Below, piece after piece: positions 7,639 to 16,515 of a stretch of 64,000 bases of DNA; the stretch's first letter is position 1, and each line of letters starts with the position of its first letter. The position numbers and the translations under genes were made by a program. The notes beneath the pieces are model-generated. The model was not told the origin of the DNA, ran no database searches, and was given only the letters and a program-made list of their open reading frames with translations. The DNA is from Streptosporangium violaceochromogenes (GTDB lineage Bacteria > Actinomycetota > Actinomycetes > Streptosporangiales > Streptosporangiaceae), in assembly GCF_014654615.1 (NCBI RefSeq), contig NZ_BNBB01000002.1:186001-250000 (forward strand), read 5' to 3'.

Positions 7639-9227
7639 CGGCCGCCTCCCCCGAGAACGGCCGAGATGTACGGCGCGCGGTCCAGCAGTTCGACGGCGGT
7701 CCGCCGGGTCAGGTCGGTCAGCGGCCCGGCCAGCACCGTGTAGAACAGGCCGAGCGCCACCAGGGCCGCCGTGGCCCCCAGCATGGGCGCCGGCACGGTC
7801 ACGCTGGTGACGATCGCCCGGCCGGTGATCCCCTCGGTTCCCCGCGCCCGGGAGAGGGGTTCCTCCTCGCTCTCCAGCACGGTCCCCGCCGCCCACGTCA
7901 CGTCGGGGGACGGCTCCCGCCAGAACGCCCTGTTCCACGTCGCCGCCACCGCGTACAGGGTCAGCAGGCCGGTCACCAGGCATCCCGCCACCAGGGTGAA
8001 CACCAGGGGACCGCCGACCGCCACCCCCGCCTCGACGAGCGCCAGCTTGCCCAGGAAACCGGACAGCGGGGGGATGCCCGCCAGGTTCATCGCCGGGACG
8101 AAGAAGAGCACCGCGATCAGGGGCGCCAGTCTCATCAAACCCCCCAGACGGTCGAGCGAGGTGGTGCCGGCGCGGCGCTCGATCAGGCCGGCGACCAGGA
8201 ACAGGCTCGTCTGCACGGTGATGTGGTGCACGACGTAGAACACCGCGCCCGCCAGGCCGGCGACGGTGGACAGCGCCACCCCGAACACCATGTAGCCGAT
8301 GTGGCTGACCAGGGTGAAGGAGAGCATCCGTTTGACGTCGGCCTGGGCGACCGCGCCGAAGACCCCCACGAGCATCGTCAGCAGCGCCGCCCCCATCAGC
8401 AGGCCGCTCACCGGCCCGCCGGGGAACAGGAGCGCCTCCAGCCGGATGATCGAGTAGACGCCGACCTTGGTGAGCAGCCCGGCGAAGAGCGCGGTGGCGG
8501 GGGCGGGCGCGGTCGGGTAGGAGTCCGGCAGCCACGCCGACATCGGGAAGATCGCGGCCTTCACCACGAAGACCAGCAGCAGCGTCAGCTCCACCAGCAG
8601 CCTGATGTACTGCGGCAGCGCCGTGAACCGTTCGCCGAGCTGGGCCATCGACACGGTGCCCGTGGCCCCGTAGGCCACCGCGATCCCGACCAGGAACAGC
8701 ATCGACGACACCAGCCCGACCACCGCGTAGGTCGCCCCGGCGCGCACGCGGGACTCGGTGCCGCCGAAGGTCAGCAGTACGTAGGAGCCGCTGAGCAGCA
8801 TCTCGAAGGCGACGAAGAGGTTGAACAGGTCGCCGGAGAGGAAGGCGTCGGACACCCCGGCGACCATGATCAGATAGGCCGGGTGGAAGATCGCCAGCGG
8901 GGCGGCGTCCTCCTGGTCGGCGTAGGCCTGCGCCAGGGAGTAGACCATCACGCAGAGCGTCACCGCCGAGGAGACCGTCAGCATCAGCGCCGAGAGCCGG
9001 TCGGCGACCAGGGCGATGCCCGGCGGCGCCGTCCAGCCCCCGGCGTGGGCCACCAGCGGCCCGCCGCCGTCGGCCGCCGCCAGCAACGCCAGCGAGGTCG
9101 CCAGCACCGCCGCCAGCGTGGTCACGCTGATGAGCGCCTGAAGACGGCGCAGCCGCCCGCCGATGGCCAGCTTGAGGCCGGCGGCCAGCAGCGGCAGCAT
9201 CACCGGCACCGGGATCAGCGCCTCCAC
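7635..9227 (-). CDS. mrpD: Mrp Na+/H+ antiporter subunit D (NuoL/M/N-like)
   Basis: A 530-residue polytopic protein of the proton-conducting antiporter-like subunit family shared with complex I. Visible hallmarks are FLSGDLFNLFVAFEMLLSG (the membrane Glu region), VVKAAIFPMSAWLPDSYPTA with the broken-helix Lys, and DVKRMLSFTLVSHIGYMVFG. About 14 TM helices are expected. It starts at GTG 9227, 34 bases after mrpC ends, the only real gap in the operon. It forms the ion-translocating core with MrpA. Confidence 0.95.
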   Translation of the reverse strand: MEALIPVPVMLPLLAAGLKLAIGGRLRRLQALISVTTLAAVLATSLALLAAADGGGPLVAHAGGWTAPPGIALVADRLSALMLTVSSAVTLCVMVYSLAQAYADQEDAAPLAIFHPAYLIMVAGVSDAFLSGDLFNLFVAFEMLLSGSYVLLTFGGTESRVRAGATYAVVGLVSSMLFLVGIAVAYGATGTVSMAQLGERFTALPQYIRLLVELTLLLVFVVKAAIFPMSAWLPDSYPTAPAPATALFAGLLTKVGVYSIIRLEALLFPGGPVSGLLMGAALLTMLVGVFGAVAQADVKRMLSFTLVSHIGYMVFGVALSTVAGLAGAVFYVVHHITVQTSLFLVAGLIERRAGTTSLDRLGGLMRLAPLIAVLFFVPAMNLAGIPPLSGFLGKLALVEAGVAVGGPLVFTLVAGCLVTGLLTLYAVAATWNRAFWREPSPDVTWAAGTVLESEEEPLSRARGTEGITGRAIVTSVTVPAPMLGATAALVALGLFYTVLAGPLTDLTRRTAVELLDRAPYISAVLGGGGR

Positions 9228-9261
9228 CGCCGCTCCTCTCCCCCGCCCCGCGAAAACCCCA

Positions 9262-9939
9262 TCAGTCGTCGCCCCCCAGCTCGGGGTCCTCGGCCCTGGC
9301 CTGCCGCTCGCGGTCGGCCCGGATGGCCGCCCGCATCTCCCGGCGGGCCTCGCGGCGGCGCTCCCGCAGCCGCCCGCGGATCTCCCGCTCCCGCTCGGCC
9401 TGCTCCCGCTCCCTGCGGGCGAACTCCTCGCGCAGCGCGCCGCTCTCCCCGTCCCGGCCCCTCCGGGACTCCTCCTCGGCCCGCCGCGCGGCCCGCAGCG
9501 CGGCCAGTTCGGCGCGCTGCCGCCGGACCAGCCGCCGGTACGCCTCCCGGTGGGCGAGCACCGACCGGGCGAGCTCCCCGCGCCGGGCGCGCAGCCGTAC
9601 GCGGCGGTCCTCGGTGTCGTCCTGCACCTCGTCGCCGCCGGTGAGCTGCCAGGAACGGTGAACCACCGCGAGCAGGAACGCGGTGACGCCCAGGGTGATC
9701 ACGACGGAGGTGAGCACCATCGCCTGCGGCAGCGGATCGGCCATCCGGGAGAGGGCGGCGCGCCCGAGGATCGGCGGACGCCCCGCGGGCCCGCCGGCCA
9801 CGAGGAGCAGCAGGTTCACCCCGTTGCCGAGCAGGATCACCCCGACGAGCAGCCGCACCAGGCTCCGCTCCAGCAGGAGCGTCACCCCGGCGGCCACCAG
9901 GGCGGCCGAGGCCGCGAACGGCACCAGCGCGACGGTCAC
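9262..9939 (-). CDS. mrpC: Mrp Na+/H+ antiporter subunit C with long charged coiled-coil tail
   Basis: A 225-residue MrpC/MnhC (NuoK-like) subunit. Residues 1-100 hold three TMs with the family motif LLVGVILLGNGVNLLLL and the segment PLPQAMVLTSVVITLGVTAF. From about residue 108 to the end is a roughly 115-residue, highly charged Arg/Glu/Ala tail (for example EEFARREREQAEREREI) predicted to be a long cytoplasmic coiled coil. A plain MrpC/NuoK-like core is close to 110 residues, so the tail doubles the protein. The GTG at 9939 overlaps the mrpA stop by 4 bases. Confidence 0.92.
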   Translation of the reverse strand: MTVALVPFAASAALVAAGVTLLLERSLVRLLVGVILLGNGVNLLLLVAGGPAGRPPILGRAALSRMADPLPQAMVLTSVVITLGVTAFLLAVVHRSWQLTGGDEVQDDTEDRRVRLRARRGELARSVLAHREAYRRLVRRQRAELAALRAARRAEEESRRGRDGESGALREEFARREREQAEREREIRGRLRERRREARREMRAAIRADRERQARAEDPELGGDD

Positions 9940-12737
9940 CGCCCCTCCTTCCCGCCGTCCCCGGCCTCGACCTCGATCTGCCGGTCCAGCTCGGCGCCGA
10001 GGCTGCGCAGGATGTCCTGGATCATGCCGGCCACCGCGACGTAGACGCCGACGTCGAACAGCAGGACGGTCGACAGGTGCAGTTCGCCGAGCGGCGGGAT
10101 CGTCAGGTCGGCGGAGAGCATGTCCAGCGGCGCGCCGCCGAACAGCAGCCCGCACAGGGCGGTGAGCGCCGACAGCAGCAGTCCCAGGCCGATGAGCACC
10201 CCGGCGTCGGCGGTCACCGCGATGGCCAGCTCGTGCCGGCCCCCGGCCAGGTAGCGGATGACCAGCGCGAGCCCGGCCACGACGCCCCCGGCGAACCCGC
10301 CCCCCACCGCGCCGTGCCCGGTGAACAGCAGGAAGATCGAGATCAGCACCACCGTGTGGAAGAGCAGCCGGGCGACGACCTCCAGGACGGCGGCCCGCTG
10401 GCCGGACGGCAGGGTCGCCGCGAGCCAGTGCGTCCGGCCCCCCGGGTGGGCCGCCCGCGCGGGAGGCTCCAGGGCGTAGGTGCGGCGGCGCAGGAACACC
10501 AGGCTGATGACCCCGAGGGTGAGGACGACGAGCACGGAGCTCTCCCCCATGGTGTCCCAGGCCCGGATGTCCACCAGCAGCGCGCTGACCATGTTCGCGG
10601 CCCCGGCCTCCCGGGCGGCCGGGGCGGTCAGCCCGCCGGCCGGCGCGGCCTGCCGGGCACCCGCCGCGAGCATCCCGGCGCCCGCCACCACCACCCCGCT
10701 GACCGCTCCGATGCCCAGGCGCAGCCCGAACGGGCTCCTGGCGCGGGCCTCCCTGGGCCCCAGGGGGAGCCGGCGCAGCACCAGCACGAACACCACCAGG
10801 CTCAGCGTCTCGGTGAGGAACTGGGTCAGCGCCAGGTCGGGTGCCCCCTGGACGAGGAAGAGCAGGGCGGTGCCGTACCCCGTCAGTCCGGCCACCAGGG
10901 CGAGCACGATGTGCGAGCGGATCCGGAGGGCGACCGCGGCCGTGGCGACCAGGAACGCCCCGACGAGGGGCTGCTCGGGGCGATCCCACGCCACCGCCTC
11001 CAGGCGGATGTCCGGCGGGCCCCCGTACAGCAGCGAGAAGCCCGCGATCCCCGCCAGGGAGAGGAAGGCGACGATGAGGTAGTCGGTCAGCGAGCCGCGC
11101 TGGGTGACGCCGGTGAGCTGGAGGGAGAACCTCTCCAGGCCCCGCACGATCGCCCAGTAGACCCGGCCGGAGTCCATCGGGCGCGGGAGGCGTCCGGCCC
11201 GCTCCACCCTCCCCCCGAGCGAGAAGAGCAGCGCTCCCCCCGCCAGGGCGACGGCCGACAGCAGCAGCGGCACGGGCGCGCCGCTCCACAGGGCGAGGTG
11301 GACGGCGGGGCCGGGGCCGGGGAAGGTCGCGACGTAGGCCCCCATCGCCTCGCCGTACCGGCTCGCGAAGGGGGCGGCGGCCAGGCCGAGCACGGCGAGC
11401 AGCGCGGGCGGCAGCACCGTGGCGGCGGCGCGGCCGTGCGCCGGTGTCGGCGCGCGGCCGGGCCGGCTCCCGAAGGCCCCCCACAGGAACCGCGCGGTGT
11501 AGGCGGCGGTGAGCACCGAGCCGGCGACCACCCCGGCCAGGGTCAGGGCCGCGGGCCCTCCGGCCGGCAGCGCCTCGAAGGCCGCCTCCTTGGCGACGAA
11601 CCCGAGCGTCGGCGGGATGCCCGCCATCGACGCCGCCGCGGCCGCGGCCACCGCGCACAGCCGGGGCGCCGAGCGGCCCAGGCCGTTCAGCTCGCGCAGG
11701 TCGCGGGTGCCCGTGGCGTGCTCGACGACGCCGACGACCAGGAACAGGGACGCCTTGAACAGGCCGTGCGCCAGGAGCATCGCGACGCCCGCCAGCGCGC
11801 CGTCGCGGGTGGCGGCGCCGAACAGCACGGTCAGGAAACCCAGCTGGCTGACCGTGCCGTAGGCGAGCAGCCGCTTGAGGTCGTTCTCGCGCAGCGCCCG
11901 CCCGCCGCCGAGCAGCATCGTGATCAGGCCGAGCGGTACGGCCGCCCGCCAGACGGGCAACTCGCCGAAGGCCGGGCCGAACCGGGCGAGCAGGTAGATC
12001 CCGGCCTTGACCATCGCCGCGGCGTGCAGGTAGGCGGAGACGGGGGTGGGCGCGGCCATGGCCGCGGGCAGCCACATGCTGAACGGGAAGATCGCCGACT
12101 TCGACAGCGCCCCCACCAGGAGCAGCCCCACCGCCACGGGGACGGCGCCCCCCGAGGGCGGGTCCGCGACGATCCGCGAGATCCGGTAGGTCCCCGCCGC
12201 CTCGCCGAGGATCACCATTCCGGCCAGCATCGCCAGCCCGCCGAGGACGGTGACGGTCAGCGCCTGCGCCGCCGCCCTGCGGGCGGCCCTGCTTTCGGGG
12301 TCGTGGCCGATCAGCAGGTAGGAGCAGAGGGTGGTCAGCTCCCAGAACACGTACAGCAGCAGCAGGTTGTCGGCGGTCACCAGCCCGAACATCGCCCCGG
12401 CGAACGCCGTCAGCACCCCGCCGAACCGGCCGAGCCCGTCCTCCCCGGCGTCGAAGTAGCGGCAGCAGTACACCAGGACCAGCGCGCCGACGCCCGTCAC
12501 CAGCGCCAGCATCGGCAGGGCCAGGACGTCGGCGCGGAAGGACAGCCCGAGGCCGAGCGCGGGCGCCCAGTCGTGGTGGGAGGTGACGGGCGGGCCCGCG
12601 AGGGCCACCCACGCCGTGTAGCCGAACCCGCAGGCGGGCGGCAGGGCGAGCACACCGAAGGCGTCACGGCCGAGGCGGCGCGCCAGCGCCGGGGCGCACA
12701 CCGCCGCGACGGCGTGCAGGATCAGCAGCGGCTCCAT
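9936..12737 (-). CDS. mrpA: Mrp Na+/H+ antiporter subunit A (MrpA with MrpB domain fused)
   Basis: A 933-residue first gene of the Mrp operon. The N-terminal NuoL-like part shows SAIFPFSMWLPAAMAAPTPV and NDLKRLLAYGTVSQLGFLTV. The MrpA-specific middle region includes GAPDLALTQFLTETLSLVVF and MGESSVLVVLTLGVISLVFL. The last 130 residues are an MrpB/MnhB domain (FLLFTGHGAVGGGFAGGVVA), so a separate mrpB gene is not needed. The ATG at 12737 is preceded by GGGGGA. A longer in-frame start 20 codons upstream is less likely because those residues are polar and have no RBS. Couples Na+/H+ exchange; the operon order here is A/B-C-D-E-F-G. Confidence 0.95.
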   Translation of the reverse strand: MEPLLILHAVAAVCAPALARRLGRDAFGVLALPPACGFGYTAWVALAGPPVTSHHDWAPALGLGLSFRADVLALPMLALVTGVGALVLVYCCRYFDAGEDGLGRFGGVLTAFAGAMFGLVTADNLLLLYVFWELTTLCSYLLIGHDPESRAARRAAAQALTVTVLGGLAMLAGMVILGEAAGTYRISRIVADPPSGGAVPVAVGLLLVGALSKSAIFPFSMWLPAAMAAPTPVSAYLHAAAMVKAGIYLLARFGPAFGELPVWRAAVPLGLITMLLGGGRALRENDLKRLLAYGTVSQLGFLTVLFGAATRDGALAGVAMLLAHGLFKASLFLVVGVVEHATGTRDLRELNGLGRSAPRLCAVAAAAAASMAGIPPTLGFVAKEAAFEALPAGGPAALTLAGVVAGSVLTAAYTARFLWGAFGSRPGRAPTPAHGRAAATVLPPALLAVLGLAAAPFASRYGEAMGAYVATFPGPGPAVHLALWSGAPVPLLLSAVALAGGALLFSLGGRVERAGRLPRPMDSGRVYWAIVRGLERFSLQLTGVTQRGSLTDYLIVAFLSLAGIAGFSLLYGGPPDIRLEAVAWDRPEQPLVGAFLVATAAVALRIRSHIVLALVAGLTGYGTALLFLVQGAPDLALTQFLTETLSLVVFVLVLRRLPLGPREARARSPFGLRLGIGAVSGVVVAGAGMLAAGARQAAPAGGLTAPAAREAGAANMVSALLVDIRAWDTMGESSVLVVLTLGVISLVFLRRRTYALEPPARAAHPGGRTHWLAATLPSGQRAAVLEVVARLLFHTVVLISIFLLFTGHGAVGGGFAGGVVAGLALVIRYLAGGRHELAIAVTADAGVLIGLGLLLSALTALCGLLFGGAPLDMLSADLTIPPLGELHLSTVLLFDVGVYVAVAGMIQDILRSLGAELDRQIEVEAGDGGKEGR

Positions 12738-12854
12738 GTTCCCCCGGGCACCGTCGTGGTCGGCACACCCCAAACTGCCACGAGGCACCTGTTTCACCGC
12801 TCAAGCGCACCAGCCGCTTGACCCGAACCCCGCCGGTTCTTCACCGGCGCGTGA

Positions 12855-13619
12855 TCAGCCCCTGCCGCGTGTACGGCCGAGCAGCCAGCCGATCACCGCG
12901 CTGCCGAGCGCGACTCCGGCGCCCATGCCGAACGCCGCGAGAACCGGCCAGACAGGACCGTGCCGCGACTCCCGCCCGGCGGGGCGCTCGAAGACGCGCC
13001 CCCCGCCGGCCGGGACCGCGCCGCCGGGGGCGGCTCCGGGGGCGGCTCCGGTGGCCAAGGGCGGGACGGCCGCGAGAGGCGGGGAGACGGGAAGCGGGAC
13101 GGGCACGCCCGCGAGGGCACCGGGAGCGCCGCCGGGACCCGCCGCCGGTACGCCGGCCGGCGGGGCACCGGACGGAGGCACGACGCCCGAGAGGTGGCTC
13201 TCGACGGCGGAGAAGAAGTCTCCGGCGGTCTTCCGGGCGACCGAGCCGAGCATGCGCTGTCCGACGCCTCCGATCATGCCGCCGATCACGGCCTCGGCGT
13301 CGTAGTCGACGCGGGTGCCGCCGTCGACCTCGCTGAGCCGTACCCGCACGGTGGCCTCCACGGTGCCGGGCGCGCCCTGGCCCCGGGCCCGGAGCACGAA
13401 GCGGTGCGGGGCCTCGGGGTCGGCCAGGGCGACCTCTCCCCGGTAGACGCCCTTGATCGAGGCCACCCCGGCGGTGACCGTCATCCGGTAGGTGCCGTCC
13501 CCCGTCTCCTCCAGGCGCTCGCAGCCCGGAATCGTACGCACGAGCACGGCCGGGTCCTGGAGCGCGGACCACACGAGGTCCCTGTCGGCGCCGAGTACGG
13601 CGCTGCCCGCGAGCTTCAT
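12855..13619 (-). CDS. CoxG-like SRPBCC protein with C-terminal membrane anchor
   Basis: A 254-residue protein of the carbon monoxide dehydrogenase subunit G (CoxG) family. The SRPBCC domain covers about residues 1-148 (MKLAGSAVLGADRDLVWSAL; DPAVLVRTIPGCERLEE; GVGQRMLGSVARKTAGDFF). A Pro/Ala/Gly-rich linker of about 70 residues leads to one TM helix (VLAAFGMGAGVALGSAVIGW) and a basic end, so the domain is anchored at the cytoplasmic face. CoxG proteins help recruit or mature molybdenum hydroxylases. One lies 4 kb away (17.5-21.3 kb), but they are not in one operon, so the link is inference. Confidence 0.85.
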   Translation of the reverse strand: MKLAGSAVLGADRDLVWSALQDPAVLVRTIPGCERLEETGDGTYRMTVTAGVASIKGVYRGEVALADPEAPHRFVLRARGQGAPGTVEATVRVRLSEVDGGTRVDYDAEAVIGGMIGGVGQRMLGSVARKTAGDFFSAVESHLSGVVPPSGAPPAGVPAAGPGGAPGALAGVPVPLPVSPPLAAVPPLATGAAPGAAPGGAVPAGGGRVFERPAGRESRHGPVWPVLAAFGMGAGVALGSAVIGWLLGRTRGRG

Positions 13620-13804
13620 GGCAGCACCCTAGGCAATCACCCGCCGTGCCGGTAACGGCGACATGTGCCCGCCCGCGGAACGGGTGGTTGTCACAGGGCC
13701 GGCCCCTCCCCCTCCGAGTCATTAACAGCGATATTTCACGAAAGATCATGAAATGGGGAGTTTCCAGCTGATCGCGCTCCGCGCCAATGGCAGGATGGTG
13801 GCCC

Positions 13805-14677
13805 ATGACAGGGGGGACGCGGGCGATCGGAACGGCGGTCGCGCTGGCCGTCATGGCGGCGGGCACGGGATGCGCGATCGGCGCGGGGAAGCGCGGCGGA
13901 ACCGCCGATCCCGCTCCACCCGCCCCCTCCGCGATCCGCCCCGCCGACCCGCCCGGCCGCTCCCCGGGCCCGCCGGGGGAACCGGGCGTACTGCCCCGGC
14001 CGGGAGAGGTCGGCCGGATCCCCCGCCCCCCGGACGGGCTGCCCCCGGTGATCAGCTCGATCCCGACCCGCAGGAAGGTCGTCTTCCTCACCATCGACGA
14101 CGGCTGGGAGCAGGACCCGGGCTTTCTGGCGCAGGTCCGCGACGGGCGGATCCCCATCGCCGCCTTCGTCACCCGCGACGCCGTGGAGGCCCGGGGGGCG
14201 ACCGACCCGACCGCGCAGGGCGGCAGGTTCCTGGGCGCGGGCAAGTGGGGGTACGTGCGCGACCTGCGCGCGGCGGGGGCGACGATCGAGAACCACACGC
14301 TGACCCACCCGAACATGCCGGCGCTCGGCTACGAGGGGCAGAAGGCGGAGATCTGCGGCACCTCCCGGCTCATCCGCGGGCACACCGGCAGCGCGCCCAC
14401 CCTGTTCCGCCCGCCGTTCGGCAACCACAACACCCTGACCCGCAGGGCGGCCAAGGCGTGCGGCATCGACGCCCTCCTGCTCTGGACCGCGACCGTGCAG
14501 CCCGGCGGGAAGATCGCCTACCAGGTGCCCGACAAGCGGCTCCGCCCCGGCGACGTGCTGCTGCTGCACTTCCGCCCCGGCCTGTCGCGGGACTTCCGCG
14601 TCCTGGTCGGCAAGATCAGGCGCCGGGGATTCGAGCTGGGAAACCTCCACGCCTACCTGAGGGCCGCGACCCGCTGA
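13805..14677 (+). CDS. polysaccharide deacetylase (NodB-like) lipoprotein
   Basis: A roughly 290-residue exported carbohydrate esterase family 4 protein. A hydrophobic N-terminus leads to a lipobox-like GTGC, so lipidation near Cys23 is probable. After a 55-residue Pro/Gly-rich linker the NodB domain begins: FLTIDDGWEQDPG (catalytic and metal Asp pair), ENHTLTHPN (metal His pair) and LFRPPFGNHN (motif 3), ending with GDVLLLHFRPG. TIDDGW instead of the commoner TFDDGP is seen in some homologues. The likely substrate is N-acetylated cell-wall glycan. ATG 13805 was chosen; an in-frame ATG at 13787 would add six residues. Confidence 0.88.
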   Translation: MTGGTRAIGTAVALAVMAAGTGCAIGAGKRGGTADPAPPAPSAIRPADPPGRSPGPPGEPGVLPRPGEVGRIPRPPDGLPPVISSIPTRRKVVFLTIDDGWEQDPGFLAQVRDGRIPIAAFVTRDAVEARGATDPTAQGGRFLGAGKWGYVRDLRAAGATIENHTLTHPNMPALGYEGQKAEICGTSRLIRGHTGSAPTLFRPPFGNHNTLTRRAAKACGIDALLLWTATVQPGGKIAYQVPDKRLRPGDVLLLHFRPGLSRDFRVLVGKIRRRGFELGNLHAYLRAATR

Positions 14678-14986
14678 CGGCCCCGGGTCCGCCGCCCGGC
14701 GTACCCCGAGGTCCCCCCGGGGGCTGACGCCCGATCGGCGCCGTCTGCCCCACCATGGGGTGTGTGCTCGCGCGGCCCAAGGTGCCCGCGGGCACCTCCG
14801 GCGGGCGCGGGGCTCCCTTTAAGGGCTCCTTCACCGCCGGGCCGACCGGGGACCGTCCCCGGTGACGCGGGGGGAAGCCGGCGCCGCGAGCCGGAGGGGA
14901 CGATCCCGGTCCGGCCGAGAAGTGCGGTCTCGCGCCGGGCCATGTGACAAGGATCGCAGGAGTTCGCGGCGCCCACCCCGCCCTTT
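14678..14986. other. intergenic region between deacetylase and cydA operator
   Basis: About 300 bases with no supported gene. Several short GC-rich inverted repeats occur (CCGGGGGG/CCCCCCGG-like around 14700-14730) and a GGGCTCC...GGGCTCC direct repeat near 14810-14830. None is strong enough to call a terminator. Confidence 0.4.
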
Positions 14987-15035
14987 GCTCTACAGCTTGT
15001 AGTACTACTAGTCGTAGAACTACAAGCTGTAGAGC
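14987..15035. promoter_or_regulatory. triple 13-bp dyad operator upstream of cydAB
   Basis: Three 13-bp dyads of the form CTAC-N5-GTAG are spaced exactly 15 bp start to start: CTACAGCTTGTAG at 14990, CTACTAGTCGTAG at 15005 and CTACAAGCTGTAG at 15020, with 2-bp gaps. The two outer dyads are inverted copies of each other, so the whole block is a 17-bp perfect inverted repeat (14987-15003 and 15019-15035) around a 15-base centre. It ends 20 bases before the cydA start, overlapping the expected promoter or 5' UTR. The half-sites resemble BlaI/MecI/CopY-type operators (TACA...TGTA), but the regulator is not identified. Confidence 0.8.
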
Positions 15036-15055
15036 TCCAGATCCGTGGGGGGAAA

Positions 15056-16504
15056 ATGGAGGCACTGGACCTGGCACGGTGGCAGTTCGGGGTCACCACC
15101 GTCTACCACTTTCTGTTCGTACCCCTGACGATCGGTCTCGGTGTCTTCGTGGCGGGGTTGCAGACCGCCTGGCACCGCACCGGCAAGGAGCACTACCTCA
15201 GGCTCACGAAGTTCTTCGGGAAGCTCTTCCTGATCAACTTCGCGATGGGCGTGGTCACCGGCATCGTGCAGGAGTTCCAGTTCGGCATGAACTGGAGCGA
15301 GTACTCGGTCTTCGTCGGCGACGTCTTCGGCGCCCCGCTGGCGCTGGAGGCACTGCTCGCCTTCTTCCTGGAGTCGACCTTCCTCGGGTTGTGGATCTTC
15401 GGGTGGGACAGGCTGCCCCGGCGAGTCCACCTGGCCACCATCTGGGCGGCGGTCATCGGCTCCAACCTGTCGGCCTACTTCATCCTCGCCGCCAACGCCT
15501 GGATGAAGCACCCGGTCGGCTACGAGGTGGTCGACGGCAAGGCGCGGATGACGGACCTGTGGGCGGTGCTCACCAACTCCACCGCGCTCGCCCAGGTGCC
15601 CCATGTGGTGGCGGGGGCGTTCGTCGTCGCCGGCGGGTTCGTGCTGGCGGTGTGCGGCTACCGGATCCTGCGGGAGCGCCGCGCCGACCCGGATCGGACC
15701 GTGCCACTGCGGCGGGGGCTGCCGCAGATGTGGCGGACCCCCATGCGGGCCGCGCTGGTCATGACGGCGATCGCGGGGGCCGTCGTCGCGGGCAGCGGGG
15801 ACGCCTCGGCCAAACTGCTGCACGAGCAGCAGCCGATGAAGCTGGCCGCCGCCGAAGGGCTCGAACGCGACACCGCCGGCGCGCCGTTCTCCCCGGTGCC
15901 CGGGGTGGAGGTCCCCCTGCTGCTCAGCTTCCTGGCGACCGGCGACCCCCAGGGGGTCGTCCAGGGCACCGAGGACCTGCAGGAACGGTTCACCGAACGG
16001 TTCGGCCAGGCCGACTACCGTCCCGACACGACGGTGGTCTACTGGTCCTTCCGCGTGATGATCACCTTCGGCCTGGCCACGGTGGGCCTGTCGGTCCTCG
16101 GCCTCTGGCTGACCCGCCGGCGCCGGAGGCCGGGGCCGCCGCGCGAGATCCCGTCCTGGTTCGCCCGCGCCTGCGTGCTGGCGCTGCCGCTGCCGGCCCT
16201 GGCGATGATCGCCGGCTGGCTGCTCAGCGAGATCGGCCGCCAGCCGTGGACCGTCCAGGGCGAACTGCTCACCGCCGCGAGCGTGTCACCGGGCGTCGGT
16301 CTCGGCGAGGTGGCCGTCTCACTGGCGGTCTTCACGGCGCTGTACGGCGCGCTCGCGCTGGCCGAGGCCGTGCTGCTCATCCGGCACGTCAAGGCCGGCC
16401 CCGAGCCCGCCCCCACCGGCCGTCCCGGCGCCCCCCGCACCGGCGGCGAGGGCGCAGGACACGACGACGCCGGCACCCGGCTCCAGCCGACCCTGATGTA
16501 CTGA
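15056..16504 (+). CDS. cydA: cytochrome bd ubiquinol/menaquinol oxidase subunit I
   Basis: A 482-residue heme-bearing subunit of the cytochrome bd terminal oxidase, which reduces O2 with quinol in the plasma membrane. The N-terminus RWQFGVTTVYHFLFVPLTIG carries the conserved His near residue 18 (a heme ligand in the family). EFQFGMNWSEYSVFVGDVFG, the ESTFLGLWIFGWDRL helix and the GRQPW motif (SEIGRQPWTVQG) are all present. The quinol loop is of the short type. Its ATG has GGGGGGA upstream. It overlaps no neighbour; cydB follows after 11 bases. The triple-dyad operator just upstream is the obvious control site. Confidence 0.97.
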   Translation: MEALDLARWQFGVTTVYHFLFVPLTIGLGVFVAGLQTAWHRTGKEHYLRLTKFFGKLFLINFAMGVVTGIVQEFQFGMNWSEYSVFVGDVFGAPLALEALLAFFLESTFLGLWIFGWDRLPRRVHLATIWAAVIGSNLSAYFILAANAWMKHPVGYEVVDGKARMTDLWAVLTNSTALAQVPHVVAGAFVVAGGFVLAVCGYRILRERRADPDRTVPLRRGLPQMWRTPMRAALVMTAIAGAVVAGSGDASAKLLHEQQPMKLAAAEGLERDTAGAPFSPVPGVEVPLLLSFLATGDPQGVVQGTEDLQERFTERFGQADYRPDTTVVYWSFRVMITFGLATVGLSVLGLWLTRRRRRPGPPREIPSWFARACVLALPLPALAMIAGWLLSEIGRQPWTVQGELLTAASVSPGVGLGEVAVSLAVFTALYGALALAEAVLLIRHVKAGPEPAPTGRPGAPRTGGEGAGHDDAGTRLQPTLMY

Positions 16505-16515
16505 AGGCGGAAACG

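Noticed and set aside
12741..12797. 20-residue N-terminal extension of MrpA (start at 12797)
   Set aside because: Polar residues before a hydrophobic TM and no RBS; the internal ATG at 12737 with GGGGGA fits family starts.
10077..12821. Very long open frame (914 codons) on the + strand opposite mrpA
   Set aside because: Shadow of mrpA/B on the other strand. The composition is Gln/Arg/Gly/His-rich and has no domain, as expected from antisense reading of high-GC coding DNA; mrpA has clear family motifs in order.
14987..15035. Rho-independent terminator for the deacetylase gene
   Set aside because: The block is 310 bases past that gene, has no U-tract, and consists of three internal dyads right at cydA, so an operator is a better reading than a terminator.
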